Of a stretch of DNA of 64,000 nucleotides, positions 33,701 through 42,177 are shown piece by piece. How positions within the stretch are numbered: position 1 is the stretch's first letter; every line of letters starts with the position of its first letter. The stretch spans positions 1 to 64,000 of the forward strand of contig CAYPNF010000003.1 in assembly GCA_964411985.1 (NCBI GenBank), written 5' to 3'. A program made the position numbers and the translations under genes. Under the pieces are notes generated by a model. The model saw only the letters and a list, made by a program, of their open reading frames with translations, ran no database searches and was not told the DNA's origin. The DNA is from CAYPNF01 sp964411985. Lineage in GTDB: Bacteria; Verrucomicrobiota; Verrucomicrobiia; Limisphaerales; J093.

Positions 33701-33952
33701 TGGGGGCTCTACGACCACCCTGAAGCTGGAGACGTAACGCAACTCACCGGATTACTTTCGGCGAAGGGAGCTCAGAAGGAATGGGGGCGGGAGTTCAGCA
33801 AGCTCGCTCAACGCCTGCCCACCCTGGCGGGCCATCGCCCGATCCAGCCTAGGCCTGCCCTGGACTGGAACCGGTGCATCACCAGCACAGCTGAAGGAAA
33901 CGCTTTTCGCCAGGAGTATGCGAAGAGCGTGCAGGGATCCGCGAAACCCTGA
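30761..33952 (+). CDS. Secreted DUF4838 / GH5-like two-domain glycosidase
   Basis: 1063 residues with a signal peptide (HLLTVLLLAVLASSWSGSA). Part 1, about 25-480: an N-terminal alpha-glucuronidase-like fold (GRPRGTQYAVYHFLQRYCGV) and a DUF4838 barrel with ISVSQNDWHKPCACQECK. Part 2, about 630-1030: a (beta/alpha)8 glycosidase resembling GH5/cellulase, with MAFFPFGVNYFRPH, LLNEPEVGW (Glu769, likely acid/base) and VILAEFGWYGGG (Glu936, likely nucleophile). The family GH5 cuts beta-linked glycans; DUF4838 substrates are not well defined. Joining both in one chain suggests stepwise attack on one polysaccharide. It is convergent with the next gene, 18 bases away. Confidence 0.85.
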   Translation: MKHLLTVLLLAVLASSWSGSALTLSDSGTTSSVIVVDQDATGVELRAAQELSTSLERVTGARFPLVQYPADPPSQCIVVGRGRQAERFASKQELDSLGDEEILIRTSGSRLLLSGGRPRGTQYAVYHFLQRYCGVRWWTPWASHYPQRRDLTLGSIDVRYQPTFESRDPFWHVAFDPDWAARNFSNSQSARLRPDQGGAIVYKGFVHTFYPLVPPEKHFAQHPEWYSEIDGKRTSDHAQLCLSNPELRAFVVKQVKAWLREAPEARIISVSQNDWHKPCACQECKATDDAEGSHAGSLLVFVNHVAASIAAEFPQVAVDTLAYQYTRKPPKNVKPLPNVIVRLCSIECNFREPLDHSSNAAFADDIRGWAKICNRLYIWDYTTDFAHYVQPHPNWFVLGANVRFFARHSVRGLFEQGAYQSPGSEMAELRSWVLAQLLWNPDRDDASLIREFLDGYYGAAAPLIAQYLELFHRASQGYNLTCFSSTDTPFHRLEPLRQAETLWEQAEKAVADNMELVRRVRMARLPLHYVWLARWNPLLKEWKEKGGAWPVPSSRKQLAEQWLTVATGAQEAPWSQVSLVNESGLTPKAFVEKILKEPSPDAVSETRAVDSKRTMPRVQVATNSQTLVTSDGMAFFPFGVNYFRPHTGWAPQVWKRFDAEAVRQDFARMKELGVNCVRVFLTFGSFLQQEGEISPEGLKRFDQFLDLAEEAGIYVHPTGPDHWEGLPDWAKNDRIADERVLQALETFWKAFALRYRDRNVLFAYDLLNEPEVGWNTPAMKPKWNEWVTRKYGSLDKALERWGKHSQTGSSQETPVPAASDAVLDPHLLDYQLFREDLATDWTRRQVQAIKSVAPQALVTVGLIQWSVPALLPGVKHYSGFRPANLAPFLDFMEVHFYPLENGFYTYRPEDGVRNLAYLESVVRNVAACGKPVILAEFGWYGGGKLTLENGKHPPASEEQQATWCRQAVESTAGYAVGWLNWGLYDHPEAGDVTQLTGLLSAKGAQKEWGREFSKLAQRLPTLAGHRPIQPRPALDWNRCITSTAEGNAFRQEYAKSVQGSAKP

Positions 33953-33970
33953 GCATCTGCCCCCATCAAG

Positions 33971-36900
33971 CTAGGTTGACTCTCCCGCGGCACGGGATGG
34001 CCCCTGTGAGGGGGCCAGATGGAGCGGACTGGTGGTTCGTTGCCAAATCTCGTCCACCAACTCCTCAAATACCTGATGTGGCTCGGCGCCTTCTGGCAAA
34101 GGAATCCGGGCCAGGGCTGTATTAGGCAAGCCTCCCGTGACGAAACACTTCGGGAGGCCCACTTCCATCAGGTCCACGCTTCGCGGACTTCGAATGCGCA
34201 CTCCCAGGTAGCGGCGGCCACGCATGTCCGTTACCACCTGCCCCACCAGGATCGATTTGTCCCCCAAGTCCCCACGACGCGTCAGGTGCTCCGAGATCCA
34301 ATGGTAAAAATCAAGCTCGTTGGCCTCGTTGCCAGCCACAGGCGTCGGCGAAGCCACTTCGTCAAGGGTGAAGAAATGGGAGGTGAAAGGACGACGCCGA
34401 TTCTCCAACACAATCTTCTCCACCAGCACCTGAACTCTCTCGTCCAGGAGCCGATACTCAGCGATGAACTGTCCCCAGGCTTCATTGGTTTCCAATTGGT
34501 CCGGGCGATGCACTCCAATCAGCGCATGGATCGCGTGGAGAAACCCTCCTGCCCTCGTGACCAAACGTATCGCGCGTGCGGCTTCGAGCGTACGATCCGG
34601 GTTGAACTGAGTGTAGAACCATAGCCACTCACTGGTGGTCTCCGCGGGAGCATCGAGGTAACTACCCACGGCTGCCATCCAGTTGATGCGGTTCAGCAAG
34701 GAAGCCTCCGGCGCCACCAATTGCGCCAGTTCTCTCATAAGCATGGCGGTGGGGAACTCCTTCGACGGCACGGTAGACTTCAGGGTCTGGGGAGAAAGCA
34801 GCAGGACGTTCTGCCTCGTCGGGGCGACTTCGGTGAGCGTTCTCACTTCCTGCGTGCTCCCCATCAGCGCCGCAAGCCTGTCAGGAGGCAGGTCGTGGTT
34901 GTTCACCACGGTGACACGGCAATGGGCGGCAGTCCTGACCAAGTGGCTGTTCCCCGGTTCTCGGAACGGATACGAACGATCGAGAACGAAGACGTGGCGA
35001 ACCGGGTTCGGAGAGGCCTCAGACCGCTCCACAAAATGGGGGATGGTCTCAGAGCGGAAGGATTCGTTGAGGAAGGTAATTCGCCCCACGGCTTCCGGTC
35101 GCAGGTTCATCACCAGACTGTGAAGAATCGCCGCCGAGGCCACGCCATCCTCGTCATTGTCGCAGGCGATGAGAATGCCCTCCTTTTCCCCGATGGCCAG
35201 CAATCGCTCCTTGAGCGCCGCCGCCCCTGCCTCCAAGCAATCGCGGTAGACGGCGCGATCCCGCATTCGAATCAGCGCCAGGAGGTCCGACGCCGTAGGG
35301 GCATCCACATCAAACTCGGCCGCCACTCGAAGGACCTCTCCATAGCTGCGGGAAAGCTGCTCGTAAAGATGATACTCCTCCAGCTGCCGGTCCCAGTTCT
35401 GACCGGCACTATTCTGGAGCATTTCGTAGAGCGAGACCAAGAGGCCGCCCGAGCTGGCGAGGTTGTCCGGGATCACTTGGATTTGACGATCACGCAAGAT
35501 GCGTTTGGCTTCACAGCTGACCGCGGCGCCAGTTAACTCGCACACAATCCGGACCTGCAGCCTCGGAGCATTGTCCGCCCGCACAGATCCTGGAATAGCC
35601 GCCAGAACCAGGATGTCCGCCGGTAATTCCTTCAACCGCTGTGGTTCGGGATGGAACGTAATCGCCGATCCCTCCCGGGTGGAAAGGCCGCGCGCAGCAG
35701 GACTCCCAAGCAACGTGTCGAGCCGCCGACCACAATTCTTGTGCACGAGGATGACGGCGAGTTCCTCGCGCGTGAACCCCCCGAGCTGGGTCACCATCCC
35801 TCGACTGTCACTCACCGCAACAATCGTGGCCCCCTTCTGTACCATCGTGGTGGCGACATGCTTGCCGGCATTGCCCAAACCTTCGATGGCGACCGTGAGC
35901 CCCTTCAGAGGTGCGGATTTGCCCTCCAGAGTCTTGAGCAGAATCTCGATGGACATGACTCCCCCAAGAGCCATGGCTTCAGGCCGCAACTCCGAGCCGC
36001 ACAGATCGGCGGGCTTGCGCGTCACCACCCCCAGCTTCGGAGTCACGCATTCGTAAGTAAACGGCAGCATGAAGAAAAGGATCCGGGCCACCGGCGGCAG
36101 CAGATCTCCAGCCTCGGTCACCGCGCGGGTAGCACGCTCCAAAACCTCTTTCCTGGCCTGCAAATAGGGGTCCGTGATGAAACGCGGGATGTCCGACTTG
36201 GCTTCACACAGGAGGTTCACCACCTCCCAGAACTTCTCCTTCACCTGCGCCCGGGTGGTGCCGGGGCCGGGCATCAGCGCCGCCAACGCGCGCTCGTGTT
36301 CCTTGGAGAGCAAAGGAGCGCGACCAAACCAGTCCAAAGCCAGGGCCTGCCCTCGGGGCAACCGCTTCAGCAGAGCGGCTTCCAGCATGATCCTCTGGTT
36401 GTCCAACAGCGTCTTCAGGAAAGTGGCCAGCACCTCCGGCTCTCCACACTCGTCGAGACTCCGTACGGAGAGCACGACGGAAAGCGTCTTCAGAATCGGC
36501 TCGCGACGATGGTAAAGCTGGTCCTCGTTCTGCTGGGTCTCCCCTGTCCCAAAAAAGAGGTCGATCACCTCGCGGTACTGCGCAGGTGAGGGCGAACCCT
36601 CGGCGGGGAGGTTCGACAACGCGCGGCGCAAATGGTCTCGAGAGGTGGAGAGCAAGACCGAGTGCTCCATCTGCATCCGGGCTGCGGCTCGAACCAGCAC
36701 ACAGGCGGTAGGACAATAGCCAGGCCGTTCGTACAACTCTCTCAGCCGGGCCGTCATGTCCTCATCCCCAAAGATGATGTTGGGATCCTCCTGAAGAAGT
36801 GCTCTCAAATGCCCCTCGACAACGTGGGTGGGCAACTGCAAGTCAAGCCGCGCAGTCAAAGTCGAGTTGGTCTCGGCAGCGTGCACGATCTTGTCATAGG

Positions 36901-37615
36901 CGATCCTCCCCGCCTTGGTCAGCATCGCCGCCGCCTCGTTCATCATCCCCTCAATCAATGCCTTGTCCTCGGCGATGTGGGCGTCATCCCCCTTCAGGGC
37001 CGGCCGGAGCAAATAGCGTCCGGAATCGCAATCGAACTCACGCACCGCGCACAGCACCAAGCCTTCGCTCCCGGCAAAGGGAGCGCCGGTTGCCTGGCAC
37101 TTCAGGCTCATGCTGAAACTCTCCCCGGTCATAAACTCACGCATGGCCTGTTTCACCAGCCGTTCCGGCTCGGTCGAAGTCGTCCAGCGCAACTCTCCCT
37201 CAGGCGGGATCACTTCCACCACACCCGGCGACACTTCCCGGAACTGAGGCCCCTCACCCAGCAAGTCAACCGGAAACACCAGCTTCAGCGCCCCTTTCCC
37301 CACTTTTCCCTGGATGAGGTGGTGGGTTTCCACCAGGAGGAAACTCCCGGACGCTCCGGCGCCGGGGGCCGAGGATTCACCCTCAAATACACTATGCCGA
37401 CCGAAGATGCGGTGCAGATCCTCCCGGGAAAGCCCAAGGCGCGCCGCGGCGGTCCGGATGCGCTCGGTAATCATCCGCAGCAAACCGTTCTGGGGGACAA
37501 CCTCCCCCGCCACCGCTGCGTAGCCAAAATCGTCGTCCGACGTTGAGGAGGATGCCCGCGGGAACGGCGGCGCAGAGAGAATTTCCGTAGGGCCTGGGGC
37601 CGGGGATTTCGTCAT
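33971..37615 (-). CDS. Fusion of degenerate Glu/Leu/Phe/Val-dehydrogenase-like and DHH-like phosphoesterase domains
   Basis: 1214 residues from ATG 37615 (a GTG at 37639 adds 8; numbers below count from the GTG). About 95-200 resembles the dehydrogenase dimerisation domain (GKVGKGALKLVFP, then LKCQATGAPFAGSEGLVLC). The catalytic GGxKGG lysine is replaced (GSEG). An insertion of about 330 helical residues follows. Around 530-760 the domain resumes: GVVTRKPADLCGS, a clean Rossmann loop VAIEGLGNAGKHVA, and IPDNLASSGGLLVSLYEMLQ. From about 820 comes a DHH-like domain with motif ACDNDEDGVASAAI and VVNNHDLPP, where the usual DHH reads NNH. I infer no glutamate dehydrogenase activity and possibly nucleotide binding. 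It follows mlaD by 52 bases. Function unknown. Confidence 0.75.
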   Translation of the reverse strand: MTKSPAPGPTEILSAPPFPRASSSTSDDDFGYAAVAGEVVPQNGLLRMITERIRTAAARLGLSREDLHRIFGRHSVFEGESSAPGAGASGSFLLVETHHLIQGKVGKGALKLVFPVDLLGEGPQFREVSPGVVEVIPPEGELRWTTSTEPERLVKQAMREFMTGESFSMSLKCQATGAPFAGSEGLVLCAVREFDCDSGRYLLRPALKGDDAHIAEDKALIEGMMNEAAAMLTKAGRIAYDKIVHAAETNSTLTARLDLQLPTHVVEGHLRALLQEDPNIIFGDEDMTARLRELYERPGYCPTACVLVRAAARMQMEHSVLLSTSRDHLRRALSNLPAEGSPSPAQYREVIDLFFGTGETQQNEDQLYHRREPILKTLSVVLSVRSLDECGEPEVLATFLKTLLDNQRIMLEAALLKRLPRGQALALDWFGRAPLLSKEHERALAALMPGPGTTRAQVKEKFWEVVNLLCEAKSDIPRFITDPYLQARKEVLERATRAVTEAGDLLPPVARILFFMLPFTYECVTPKLGVVTRKPADLCGSELRPEAMALGGVMSIEILLKTLEGKSAPLKGLTVAIEGLGNAGKHVATTMVQKGATIVAVSDSRGMVTQLGGFTREELAVILVHKNCGRRLDTLLGSPAARGLSTREGSAITFHPEPQRLKELPADILVLAAIPGSVRADNAPRLQVRIVCELTGAAVSCEAKRILRDRQIQVIPDNLASSGGLLVSLYEMLQNSAGQNWDRQLEEYHLYEQLSRSYGEVLRVAAEFDVDAPTASDLLALIRMRDRAVYRDCLEAGAAALKERLLAIGEKEGILIACDNDEDGVASAAILHSLVMNLRPEAVGRITFLNESFRSETIPHFVERSEASPNPVRHVFVLDRSYPFREPGNSHLVRTAAHCRVTVVNNHDLPPDRLAALMGSTQEVRTLTEVAPTRQNVLLLSPQTLKSTVPSKEFPTAMLMRELAQLVAPEASLLNRINWMAAVGSYLDAPAETTSEWLWFYTQFNPDRTLEAARAIRLVTRAGGFLHAIHALIGVHRPDQLETNEAWGQFIAEYRLLDERVQVLVEKIVLENRRRPFTSHFFTLDEVASPTPVAGNEANELDFYHWISEHLTRRGDLGDKSILVGQVVTDMRGRRYLGVRIRSPRSVDLMEVGLPKCFVTGGLPNTALARIPLPEGAEPHQVFEELVDEIWQRTTSPLHLAPSQGPSRAAGEST

Positions 37616-37667
37616 GGGAGGATCATACGCTATGTGCACAACTCGGCAAGGCTAGGCGCGTGCGAGC

Positions 37668-38948
37668 CTAGTTCTTTTTACCCTTCACCGACGCAGGCGA
37701 GGAATTCGTGGGTTTCTGTTTAAAGGCCCCTCGCATGAACCAATGGCGTTTAAAGCCCTCCACCAGCTGGTCAGTGTGCACAAGCAGGTCGTAAACCGCT
37801 GTGACCAGGTTGGTGTTAGATTGCACCTGAGTGTTCAAGTTGCTCATCACCGCGGAGAGACTCTGCATCGGCTGCTGCAGCTGGGCCACCACCTGGATCA
37901 GGTTGGTGTTTGCCGCAGCCAGCGTGGCGCTCGCGTTGGTCAACGTGCCGTTGGCATTCGTCAAAGCAATCAGGAACTCGCGATTCAAGTTGGTCGGTAA
38001 GATCCAGTCCCCCAGTGAACCTTGCGGATTCTTCAGGTTCTCGCTAATCACCGCGGCGTTGGCGAGAATAGGCCTAGACTGTACCAGCAGTACATCCGCA
38101 TTGGCGGTTACGCTCACCAGATTGGATAGGAGTGCTCCGATCTGATTCGTCATCGCGAAGACCCCGGGAAGCGCGGCCTGAGCGTTAGTCACCAGGCTCT
38201 GCAGCTGCTCCGTAAGCGCGGGAGATTCCTCGGGAGGCAGCCGGCAAAGGTCCTTCTTCCCACGATAGGGCCTGTAGACCTCGCCCAGGAAATCGTAAGC
38301 GTAGGTAGGGACCGGCCGGGTAAAGGCCTTGTTGACCAACTCCACCTTCTCTACGCCGGCTGCCTGCACTTCCTGAAGTGCCTGGGGATTGGCCTGCCGG
38401 AGGCTGCCTGCAACCAGAACTTTGTTGCCGGAGTTGGTGGCATAAACGTTGTTCAAGAAATGACGGTTGGTCAGATCAGAAAGAGCCATGGCGTTTGCCA
38501 CCGACCATTCTGTTCCCTCCCAGAAAAGGTAGGTAGGCATGTAATTGTAGCCCTTGGTAACCTCGAGCGAGCGCTTCCCCAGAAAATCGGCCGCCGAAAC
38601 GCGAGCGTACGTGCCACGAGTCCAAAGATAGCCGTAGTAGGGTTCATTGATAGTGAACTCCACGTAGACGTTGAAGATCTCGCTGGGATCAAGGGTGTCG
38701 ATCCTCGAGATTTCGCCCACATCAAATCCCATGAGACGCACGGGATCCCCCACCTTCAACCCAGCCGCTGAATACAACTCGGTGTAATAGGACAGTTTCA
38801 GCTTGAACCAGCCTTTTCGCTGGGCAGTGTGGTAGAAGTAATAGCAGAAGCCGGTCAGCAACAGCAGGGTGGCCAGGACGACAAAGAGCCCCACCATCTT
38901 TTCCACACGACTGAGCCGGGTTCGCAGCTGAGGTGTTAGGTCTTGCAA
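37668..38948 (-). CDS. mlaD: MlaD-type lipid transport protein (MCE domain)
   Basis: 426 residues. One membrane helix near 18-38 (LFVVLATLLLLTGFCYYFYH) anchors it in the inner membrane, followed by an MCE domain (LYSAAGLKVGDPVRLMGFDV). The periplasmic C-terminus is a long Asn/Thr/Ala-rich helical tail with repeated LTNAN/LTNAS-type runs, which probably forms a needle or tube. MCE proteins carry phospholipids across the periplasm with an ABC transporter. It is third in the series permease-ATPase-MCE. The tail is longer than in E. coli MlaD and closer to PqiB/YebT or Gram-negative single-MCE variants with extended tails. Confidence 0.87.
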   Translation of the reverse strand: MQDLTPQLRTRLSRVEKMVGLFVVLATLLLLTGFCYYFYHTAQRKGWFKLKLSYYTELYSAAGLKVGDPVRLMGFDVGEISRIDTLDPSEIFNVYVEFTINEPYYGYLWTRGTYARVSAADFLGKRSLEVTKGYNYMPTYLFWEGTEWSVANAMALSDLTNRHFLNNVYATNSGNKVLVAGSLRQANPQALQEVQAAGVEKVELVNKAFTRPVPTYAYDFLGEVYRPYRGKKDLCRLPPEESPALTEQLQSLVTNAQAALPGVFAMTNQIGALLSNLVSVTANADVLLVQSRPILANAAVISENLKNPQGSLGDWILPTNLNREFLIALTNANGTLTNASATLAAANTNLIQVVAQLQQPMQSLSAVMSNLNTQVQSNTNLVTAVYDLLVHTDQLVEGFKRHWFMRGAFKQKPTNSSPASVKGKKN

Positions 38949-38960
38949 AACAGGGTTAGT

Positions 38961-39779
38961 TTAATGGTTTGCCTGCGGCTCCGCCAGAAGTTCCCTCACC
39001 CAGGGATCCTCAGAGGCGGTCACCTCGGACGCCCCCCCCAACGGCAGAAATCGGCGGTCCTTCAAAATTGCGAAGTGGCTGGCAGCACCCAGCCACGGAC
39101 GGAGGTCTTCCACCGCTACCACCAAGGTCAATGGACGACCTTGGAGGACGGGGTGCCCCTGGCAGAGGTCCTCCAACGCAGTCATCCACCACCGCGCCTG
39201 ACGCGCATCCAGCGAAGCAGTTGGTTCGTCCATCAAGAGCAGCTCTGGCCCCACAGCCAAAGCCCGCGCGAGCGCCACCCGCTGACTCCAGGCACGTTTT
39301 AGATGCCATGGCTGCCAGGCAAGGCAGTGGGCGAGCCCAGTCATCTCCAGCAAAGGTCCCAATTGGCCGTAGCTTTCCTCCAGCGAACAATTTCGATGGT
39401 AGCACAGGGGAAGCGCAATATTCTGCAGAACGTTCAGGTGGTTGATGAGCCGCCCCCCCTCCGAGTAGACAAAGCCAATTCGCCGGCGCGCGGCAGCCAA
39501 CTCCTGGTCCGACATCTTGCCCATCTCCCTGCCAAACAGCCTGCATTCTCCCGAAGCCATCGGGGTCAAGCCCGCCACCGCTTCCAGCAATTCGCTCTTG
39601 CCCGTCCCCGGCATCCCTCCCACTACCCAGAACTCCCCCCGATGAACCTCCCACGCCACGTTCTCCAACAAGGCCTGATCTCCACCTCTCGGAGCTCTCA
39701 ACGTCACCCCTCGGAGCCAGAGCAGGAAATCGCCCGCAGCAGCAGAATCATCGGACGTAACTGGCTGAGAGTTCGGCAT
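38961..39779 (-). CDS. mlaF: MlaF-type ABC transporter ATPase
   Basis: 272 residues from ATG 39779; an earlier frame start would overlap the permease gene. Walker A GMPGTGKSELLEA, Walker B LLLMDEPTASLDA. The LSGGQ signature is unusual: the segment before RVALARALAVGPE reads KRAWSQ. This reduces similarity to standard ABC ATPases but other motifs are intact. It would power the MlaE permease for phospholipid transport in the cytoplasmic membrane. It begins nine bases after the permease stop and ends 12 bases before mlaD. Confidence 0.85.
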   Translation of the reverse strand: MPNSQPVTSDDSAAAGDFLLWLRGVTLRAPRGGDQALLENVAWEVHRGEFWVVGGMPGTGKSELLEAVAGLTPMASGECRLFGREMGKMSDQELAAARRRIGFVYSEGGRLINHLNVLQNIALPLCYHRNCSLEESYGQLGPLLEMTGLAHCLAWQPWHLKRAWSQRVALARALAVGPELLLMDEPTASLDARQARWWMTALEDLCQGHPVLQGRPLTLVVAVEDLRPWLGAASHFAILKDRRFLPLGGASEVTASEDPWVRELLAEPQANH

Positions 39780-39787
39780 GAAGGAAC

Positions 39788-40648
39788 TTAGATGGCCAGA
39801 TAGACCAGGATGAAGCACGCGTCCAGCATCACGCAGCAGACGGTGCTGGCAACCACCGCGGAAGTCGTGGCCTGAGCCACATCCGCCAACTCCAGCGGCC
39901 GAGCTAAGCCCTGGTAGCAAGTCACTACCGCGATGATCGAACCGAAGCTCACGGTTTTCAGCCCGAGAAGCACAAAGTCCTGCCAGGTGAGCGCTAGAGC
40001 CAATTGCTTGAAGTACTCCCCCGGTAACACCGGCACATCCTGCAGAAAGGCGAAAAGATAGCCGCTCAGGATCGCACCCAGGATTAAATAGGACGTCAAT
40101 GCAGCCACCGAGGCAGCGATCCCAAAAACGCGCGGCACTACCAAGTAATGAATCGGGTCAATCGCCAAGGCCTCCAACGCTTCCACCTCGCCCATCGCTC
40201 GCGCAGTACCCAGTTCGATCACCGTAGCCGTGCCCACCCTCATCAGCACCACCAAGGCCGTCACCAACGGACCCAGTTCGCGGACGACGACCGTGACCAT
40301 GATGGTTCCGATCATGTCCTGTGCACCCACTTGGGTGAGCAGGGCCACCGTTTGCCCAACCACCACAAAGCCCAGGGCAAAGGCAAGAAACCCAACCATA
40401 GGAAGCAAATGGATGCCTGACTTGGCAATCTGCGACCGGATGAGAGGGCGAATCACGGCCGGAGCCTCCCCCGACTTCGTGACCACCACTCCCAAGGTGA
40501 TCAACGCAAAGGAAACAATACCTCGGGCGGTTTCGCCAAGACCGAGCAAGAGCCGGCCCACCGGACGAATATATGACCTCGGGAGCGGAGCCTCCAGCAC
40601 CTGCTCGAGATTCATCAGCTCGCGGACTTTCGCGAAACCTCTATCCAC
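39788..40648 (-). CDS. mlaE: MlaE-type ABC transporter permease
   Basis: 286 residues if the GTG at 40648 is used; an ATG at 40615 is possible. Five or so membrane helices in the second half, with the MlaE signature region MVTVVVRELGPLVTALVVLM and GTARAMGEVEALEALAIDPI. MlaE moves phospholipid between the inner membrane and the MCE protein. First in the mlaE-mlaF-mlaD series; ispE lies 45 bases upstream on the same strand and could share its transcript. Confidence 0.9.
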   Translation of the reverse strand: MDRGFAKVRELMNLEQVLEAPLPRSYIRPVGRLLLGLGETARGIVSFALITLGVVVTKSGEAPAVIRPLIRSQIAKSGIHLLPMVGFLAFALGFVVVGQTVALLTQVGAQDMIGTIMVTVVVRELGPLVTALVVLMRVGTATVIELGTARAMGEVEALEALAIDPIHYLVVPRVFGIAASVAALTSYLILGAILSGYLFAFLQDVPVLPGEYFKQLALALTWQDFVLLGLKTVSFGSIIAVVTCYQGLARPLELADVAQATTSAVVASTVCCVMLDACFILVYLAI

Positions 40649-40693
40649 GAGCCCACCATAGTCAGCGCACGCCGGAGGGTCAAACGCTTTGCT

Positions 40694-41578
40694 TCATGGG
40701 CCGGGACCCAACGGGGCAATGGCAGTCCATTCGCGAGTGCCATACTGTTCGCCGAATGCCTGCAATAGACCTCGGGCCGAGGCCTCGCTAGGCATGATCG
40801 CAAAAGTGGTGGAACCACTTCCAGACATCAGGGTCACGACCGCCCCGTGAGAGCGCAGGAAATCCTGATAGACGGAAAGGATGGGGTATTTGTGGAGAAC
40901 CGGCGCTTCCAGAGCGTTGTAGAAAAGCGGCGCTGCGGATGACAGACCTCCTGTCTGAAGCGCTTCGATGAGCTCCAGTGCTCGCCCGGGGCGTCCAGCG
41001 AGTGCCTGAGGAAAACGCGCTAGGTTTTGGTAAGCCCACGGAGTCGAAACCCCAAATCCAGGGCGAACCAGAAAGATCCAGGTGTCGGCCAACGCCGCAA
41101 AGGGCACGAGGGGGGTAATGACCTCTCCTCGCCCCGTTCCCAGGGAAGGTGTGCCACGCAGAAAGAACGGCACATCGGACCCCAGGCTTCGCGCGATCCC
41201 ATCAATGCGCTCCAGGGACAGAGGAAAGCCATGAAGTTGATTCAACCCCAGCAGTGTGGTGGCCGCGTTGCCGCTCCCTCCCCCGAGGCCTGCAGCCAAG
41301 GGAATCCGTTTCTCCAAGTGAATGCGTATGGAGGCAGACAAGCCCGCTTCCGCATAGAAGGCCTCGGCAGCTCGGTACACCAGGTTGGAGGCATCACAAA
41401 GTAATCCGGGATTACTACAGGTCAATTCCACTCCCTCTCCCCCCTCCTCTAAGATAAGGGTATCGCAAATAGGAATCGGCTGCATGACAGTCTCCAGCTC
41501 ATGAAACCCGTCCTGACGTTTCCCGAGGATGTTGAGGATCAGGTTGACTTTGCAGGGCGACTGCAACTGGAGGGGCAT
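40694..41578 (-). CDS. ispE: 4-diphosphocytidyl-2-C-methyl-D-erythritol kinase
   Basis: 294 residues. Starts MPLQLQSPCKVNLILNILGK, the typical substrate-binding N-terminus (Lys and Asn), with ATP motif PLAAGLGGGSGNAATTLLGL of GHMP kinases and a C-terminal MSGSGSTTFAI loop. It phosphorylates the CDP-methylerythritol intermediate in the non-mevalonate isoprenoid pathway. The start at 41578 is chosen because an upstream in-frame ATG (41599) lies inside the terminator of the preceding gene. Length agrees with the family (about 280-300). Confidence 0.95.
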   Translation of the reverse strand: MPLQLQSPCKVNLILNILGKRQDGFHELETVMQPIPICDTLILEEGGEGVELTCSNPGLLCDASNLVYRAAEAFYAEAGLSASIRIHLEKRIPLAAGLGGGSGNAATTLLGLNQLHGFPLSLERIDGIARSLGSDVPFFLRGTPSLGTGRGEVITPLVPFAALADTWIFLVRPGFGVSTPWAYQNLARFPQALAGRPGRALELIEALQTGGLSSAAPLFYNALEAPVLHKYPILSVYQDFLRSHGAVVTLMSGSGSTTFAIMPSEASARGLLQAFGEQYGTREWTAIAPLGPGP

Positions 41579-41582
41579 AAAC

Positions 41583-41616
41583 AAAAAGGGCGCCAACATG
41601 GGAGATGCCGGCGCCC
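41583..41616 (-). terminator. Rho-independent terminator after exosortase-associated lipoprotein
   Basis: GGGCGCC (41588-41594) and GGCGCCC (41610-41616) pair; leftward the stem is followed by TTTTT (41587-41583). Confidence 0.88.
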
Positions 41617-41631
41617 GAGGAGAAAGGGATC

Positions 41632-42090
41632 CTAGTAATCGAAAATGTGAAATCGGCTGCCAGGAATAAAAGGTGCCACGTCACCACCGCTAAAGCCGAG
41701 AGCGGTATCCGTCTGGAAGGTCGTGTCGGAGAGCAGCAGCGGCTTGTAGCTATCCGGATAAACGGGGCCCACCGTGGCATCAGGCATGAGGGGGTTACCC
41801 GGCTTCAAATACGGATCGTAACTGGGGATGGGAAATGTCGCGATTTCAAACGCCCCCACCGTGGTTCGAATCAGGCTGCGGTTGAAACCTTTGATGAAAC
41901 CAGTGGTGTAGGCGGTGGCAGGGCCATCCCAGAGAGCGCTCTGTTCCACCGTTCGCCGGATCTCGCCCATGCGGACGAATTCGGTGGCATTGTTGATGCC
42001 ACGTCCCAGTTTCTTCTCAGGGCCAGAGCAGCCAACGGCTAGAAAGGCAACCACAGCGGAGGAGGCTACGAGTAAAAGCTTGCTTCGCAT
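41632..42090 (-). CDS. Exosortase-associated lipoprotein (TIGR04073-like)
   Basis: 152 residues. Signal peptide with lipobox AVGCS, then LGRGINNATEFVRMGEIRRT, glycine-spaced helices (TTGFIKGFNRSLIRTTVGAF), and EIATFPIPSYDPYLKPGNPL. This matches my recollection of the TIGR04073 exosortase-associated family of Verrucomicrobiota-type genomes; its molecular job is unknown. It is probably anchored in the outer membrane. Downstream of tatC by 87 bases and closed by a strong terminator. It implies that the genome carries an exosortase sorting system. Confidence 0.75.
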   Translation of the reverse strand: MRSKLLLVASSAVVAFLAVGCSGPEKKLGRGINNATEFVRMGEIRRTVEQSALWDGPATAYTTGFIKGFNRSLIRTTVGAFEIATFPIPSYDPYLKPGNPLMPDATVGPVYPDSYKPLLLSDTTFQTDTALGFSGGDVAPFIPGSRFHIFDY

Positions 42091-42177
42091 AAAGTCAATC
42101 GGTTGATCCGAAGGTTATCGGTCATTCAAGACTTGTAAAGGTCTTTTCGCTAAACACCGCATTTCTTGGGCCAAGAA

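Noticed and set aside
33971..37615. Functional glutamate dehydrogenase
   Set aside because: The catalytic Lys motif is replaced by GSEG and the chain is fused and interrupted.
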